DNA of 64,000 nucleotides, taken from positions 558,001 to 622,000 of the forward strand of contig NZ_CP025249.1 of the NCBI RefSeq assembly GCF_009930875.1, given 5' to 3'. This document shows positions 63,362 to 64,000 of the stretch, piece by piece. How positions within the stretch are numbered: the first letter of the stretch is position 1; every line of letters starts with the position of its first letter. Made by a program: the position numbers and the translations under genes. Origin of the DNA: Actinomyces sp. 432. GTDB lineage: Bacteria; Actinomycetota; Actinomycetes; Actinomycetales; Actinomycetaceae. Under the pieces are notes generated by a model. It saw only the letters and a program-made list of their open reading frames with translations. It searched no databases and was not told the DNA's origin.

Positions 63362-64000
63362 GTGCACGCACTCGGTCGGCGGCGCCTCATCGCGCGCGAG
63401 ATTGCGGAGCGCCTGAACCGCGGCCTGGGCTCATTGTGCCTGGTTGCGGCGCCGTCAGTCCCCGGGGTCTGGTCACTCGGTCCCACGCTTGCGGCTGACG
63501 TGACTGGACTCCAGCAAGACGTACGCGTCATTGAGGTGGACGTGGCCGTGGCCGCCGCGCTCTTGCTCACTCGTCCTGAGCTCGGCCTCGCGGATGCCCT
63601 GCTGATCGCCTCCGTCAACCAAGTGTTTGAGGACCTGTGCGCGGACCCAGAGGATACCCGCCTGCGTGGACAGCTGGAACGCCTGCGCAATGCGGTCCAG
63701 GACGCGTCGAGCTTCCCCGCGCGGGCAGAGGCTGCAGGCGCTTTCGCCGCCGCATGCCGGCGTCCGACGCTGATAACCATTGTGGCCGACCGGGTGTGCG
63801 AGGACCTCCCCGCGGAGTACCTGCGGCAGGTAACGGCGGCGATTGCCGCCACCCCGGTGGCGATCGTGGTGCTGGTCCCGCAAGGCGTCAGCGTGGCCCC
63901 TGCGGTCCCGCCCTGCTTCTCCATGTCAATAAGCAGGCTGGAGCCCGACGACGCCAGGGCGCTCCTGGTCGCCGAGACCGGGGTCTACGTGGACCCCGCG
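63362..64000 (+). CDS. Partial regulator-like protein, possibly LuxR/STAND ATPase with degenerate P-loop
   Basis: The frame is open from GTG 63362 (GAGAGGAGA at 63350-63358) to the window edge, 213 residues. It begins MHALGRRRLIAREIAERLNR. GSLCLVAAPSVPGVWSLGPT sits where LAL/MalT-type regulators have a P-loop (APxGxGKT), but the GK(T/S) is missing. Further on, LITIVADRVCEDLPAEYLRQ and ATPVAIVVLVPQGVSV followed by SRLEPDDARALL resemble the Walker-B, arginine and L-x-x-x-E/D-x-x-x-L-L parts of those proteins. The C-terminus, where an HTH would lie, is outside the window. Identification is tentative. Confidence 0.55.
   Translation, partial: MHALGRRRLIAREIAERLNRGLGSLCLVAAPSVPGVWSLGPTLAADVTGLQQDVRVIEVDVAVAAALLLTRPELGLADALLIASVNQVFEDLCADPEDTRLRGQLERLRNAVQDASSFPARAEAAGAFAAACRRPTLITIVADRVCEDLPAEYLRQVTAAIAATPVAIVVLVPQGVSVAPAVPPCFSMSISRLEPDDARALLVAETGVYVDPA

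Noticed and set aside
62965..63924. 319-codon minus-strand frame
   Set aside because: Antisense to the regulator-like gene that has a good SD; Ser/Arg-rich composition is typical of a shadow frame.

Overview
The window is a G+C-rich actinobacterial chromosome segment. The single rRNA operon (16S with the CCTCCTTTC anti-SD end), the protein families, and the abundance of GTG and leaderless starts point to Actinomyces or a close relative in Actinomycetaceae. This is inference; no database search was possible.

Region 1 (1-7.8 kb): the end of an unidentified Ala/Pro-rich protein, an NCS2 purine permease, a DHA3-type MFS exporter (frameshifted), a DtxR/IdeR iron regulator with every metal ligand in place, two paralogous secreted NlpC/P60 peptidases each behind its own c-di-AMP (ydaO) riboswitch, and a two-domain universal stress protein. 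Region 2 (7.8-14 kb): tRNA-Arg, a very large UPF1-helicase-like protein whose ATPase motifs are destroyed, a small hypothetical protein, and a decayed IS1249-like insertion with a nested duplicate end and a phased inverted word array. Region 3 (14-42.4 kb): a conserved actinobacterial backbone resembling the mycobacterial mscL - FCL - moeA - rimJ - Rv0996 - pmt - rsmI - metS - tatD - rpfB - ksgA - ispE order, interrupted by tRNA-Ala, two small genes, a ~108-bp palindrome, the rRNA operon and three tandem paralogous membrane proteins. At the rpfB position lie two G5-domain paralogs with different catalytic domains.

Region 4 (42.4-60.5 kb) is the most interesting. It is a kinase/fibronectin/AAA locus resembling the PFNA cluster described in bifidobacteria. 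Rightward run RDD-FHA, zinc-ribbon/FHA and a transmembrane Ser/Thr kinase. Leftward runs an overlapping series: polyprenyl glycosylphosphotransferase, cytidylyltransferase, a ~1,935-aa propeller/Ig/Fn3 surface protein, MoxR ATPase, DUF58, a transglutaminase-fold protein lacking its catalytic Cys and His, and a second RDD-FHA. The kinase and FHA proteins probably form a phospho-signalling module controlling assembly of the surface protein and perhaps polymer initiation. Region 5 (60.5-64 kb): a repeat-rich 1.7-kb non-coding stretch with ~19-21-bp phased word arrays, a TetR regulator and the start of a possible STAND/LuxR-type regulator.

Eleven genes are each broken by exactly one missing base, almost always in a G or C run, and each regains a full frame when one base is added. 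This most likely reflects under-called homopolymers in the assembly rather than mass pseudogenisation, so those genes are annotated across the break.
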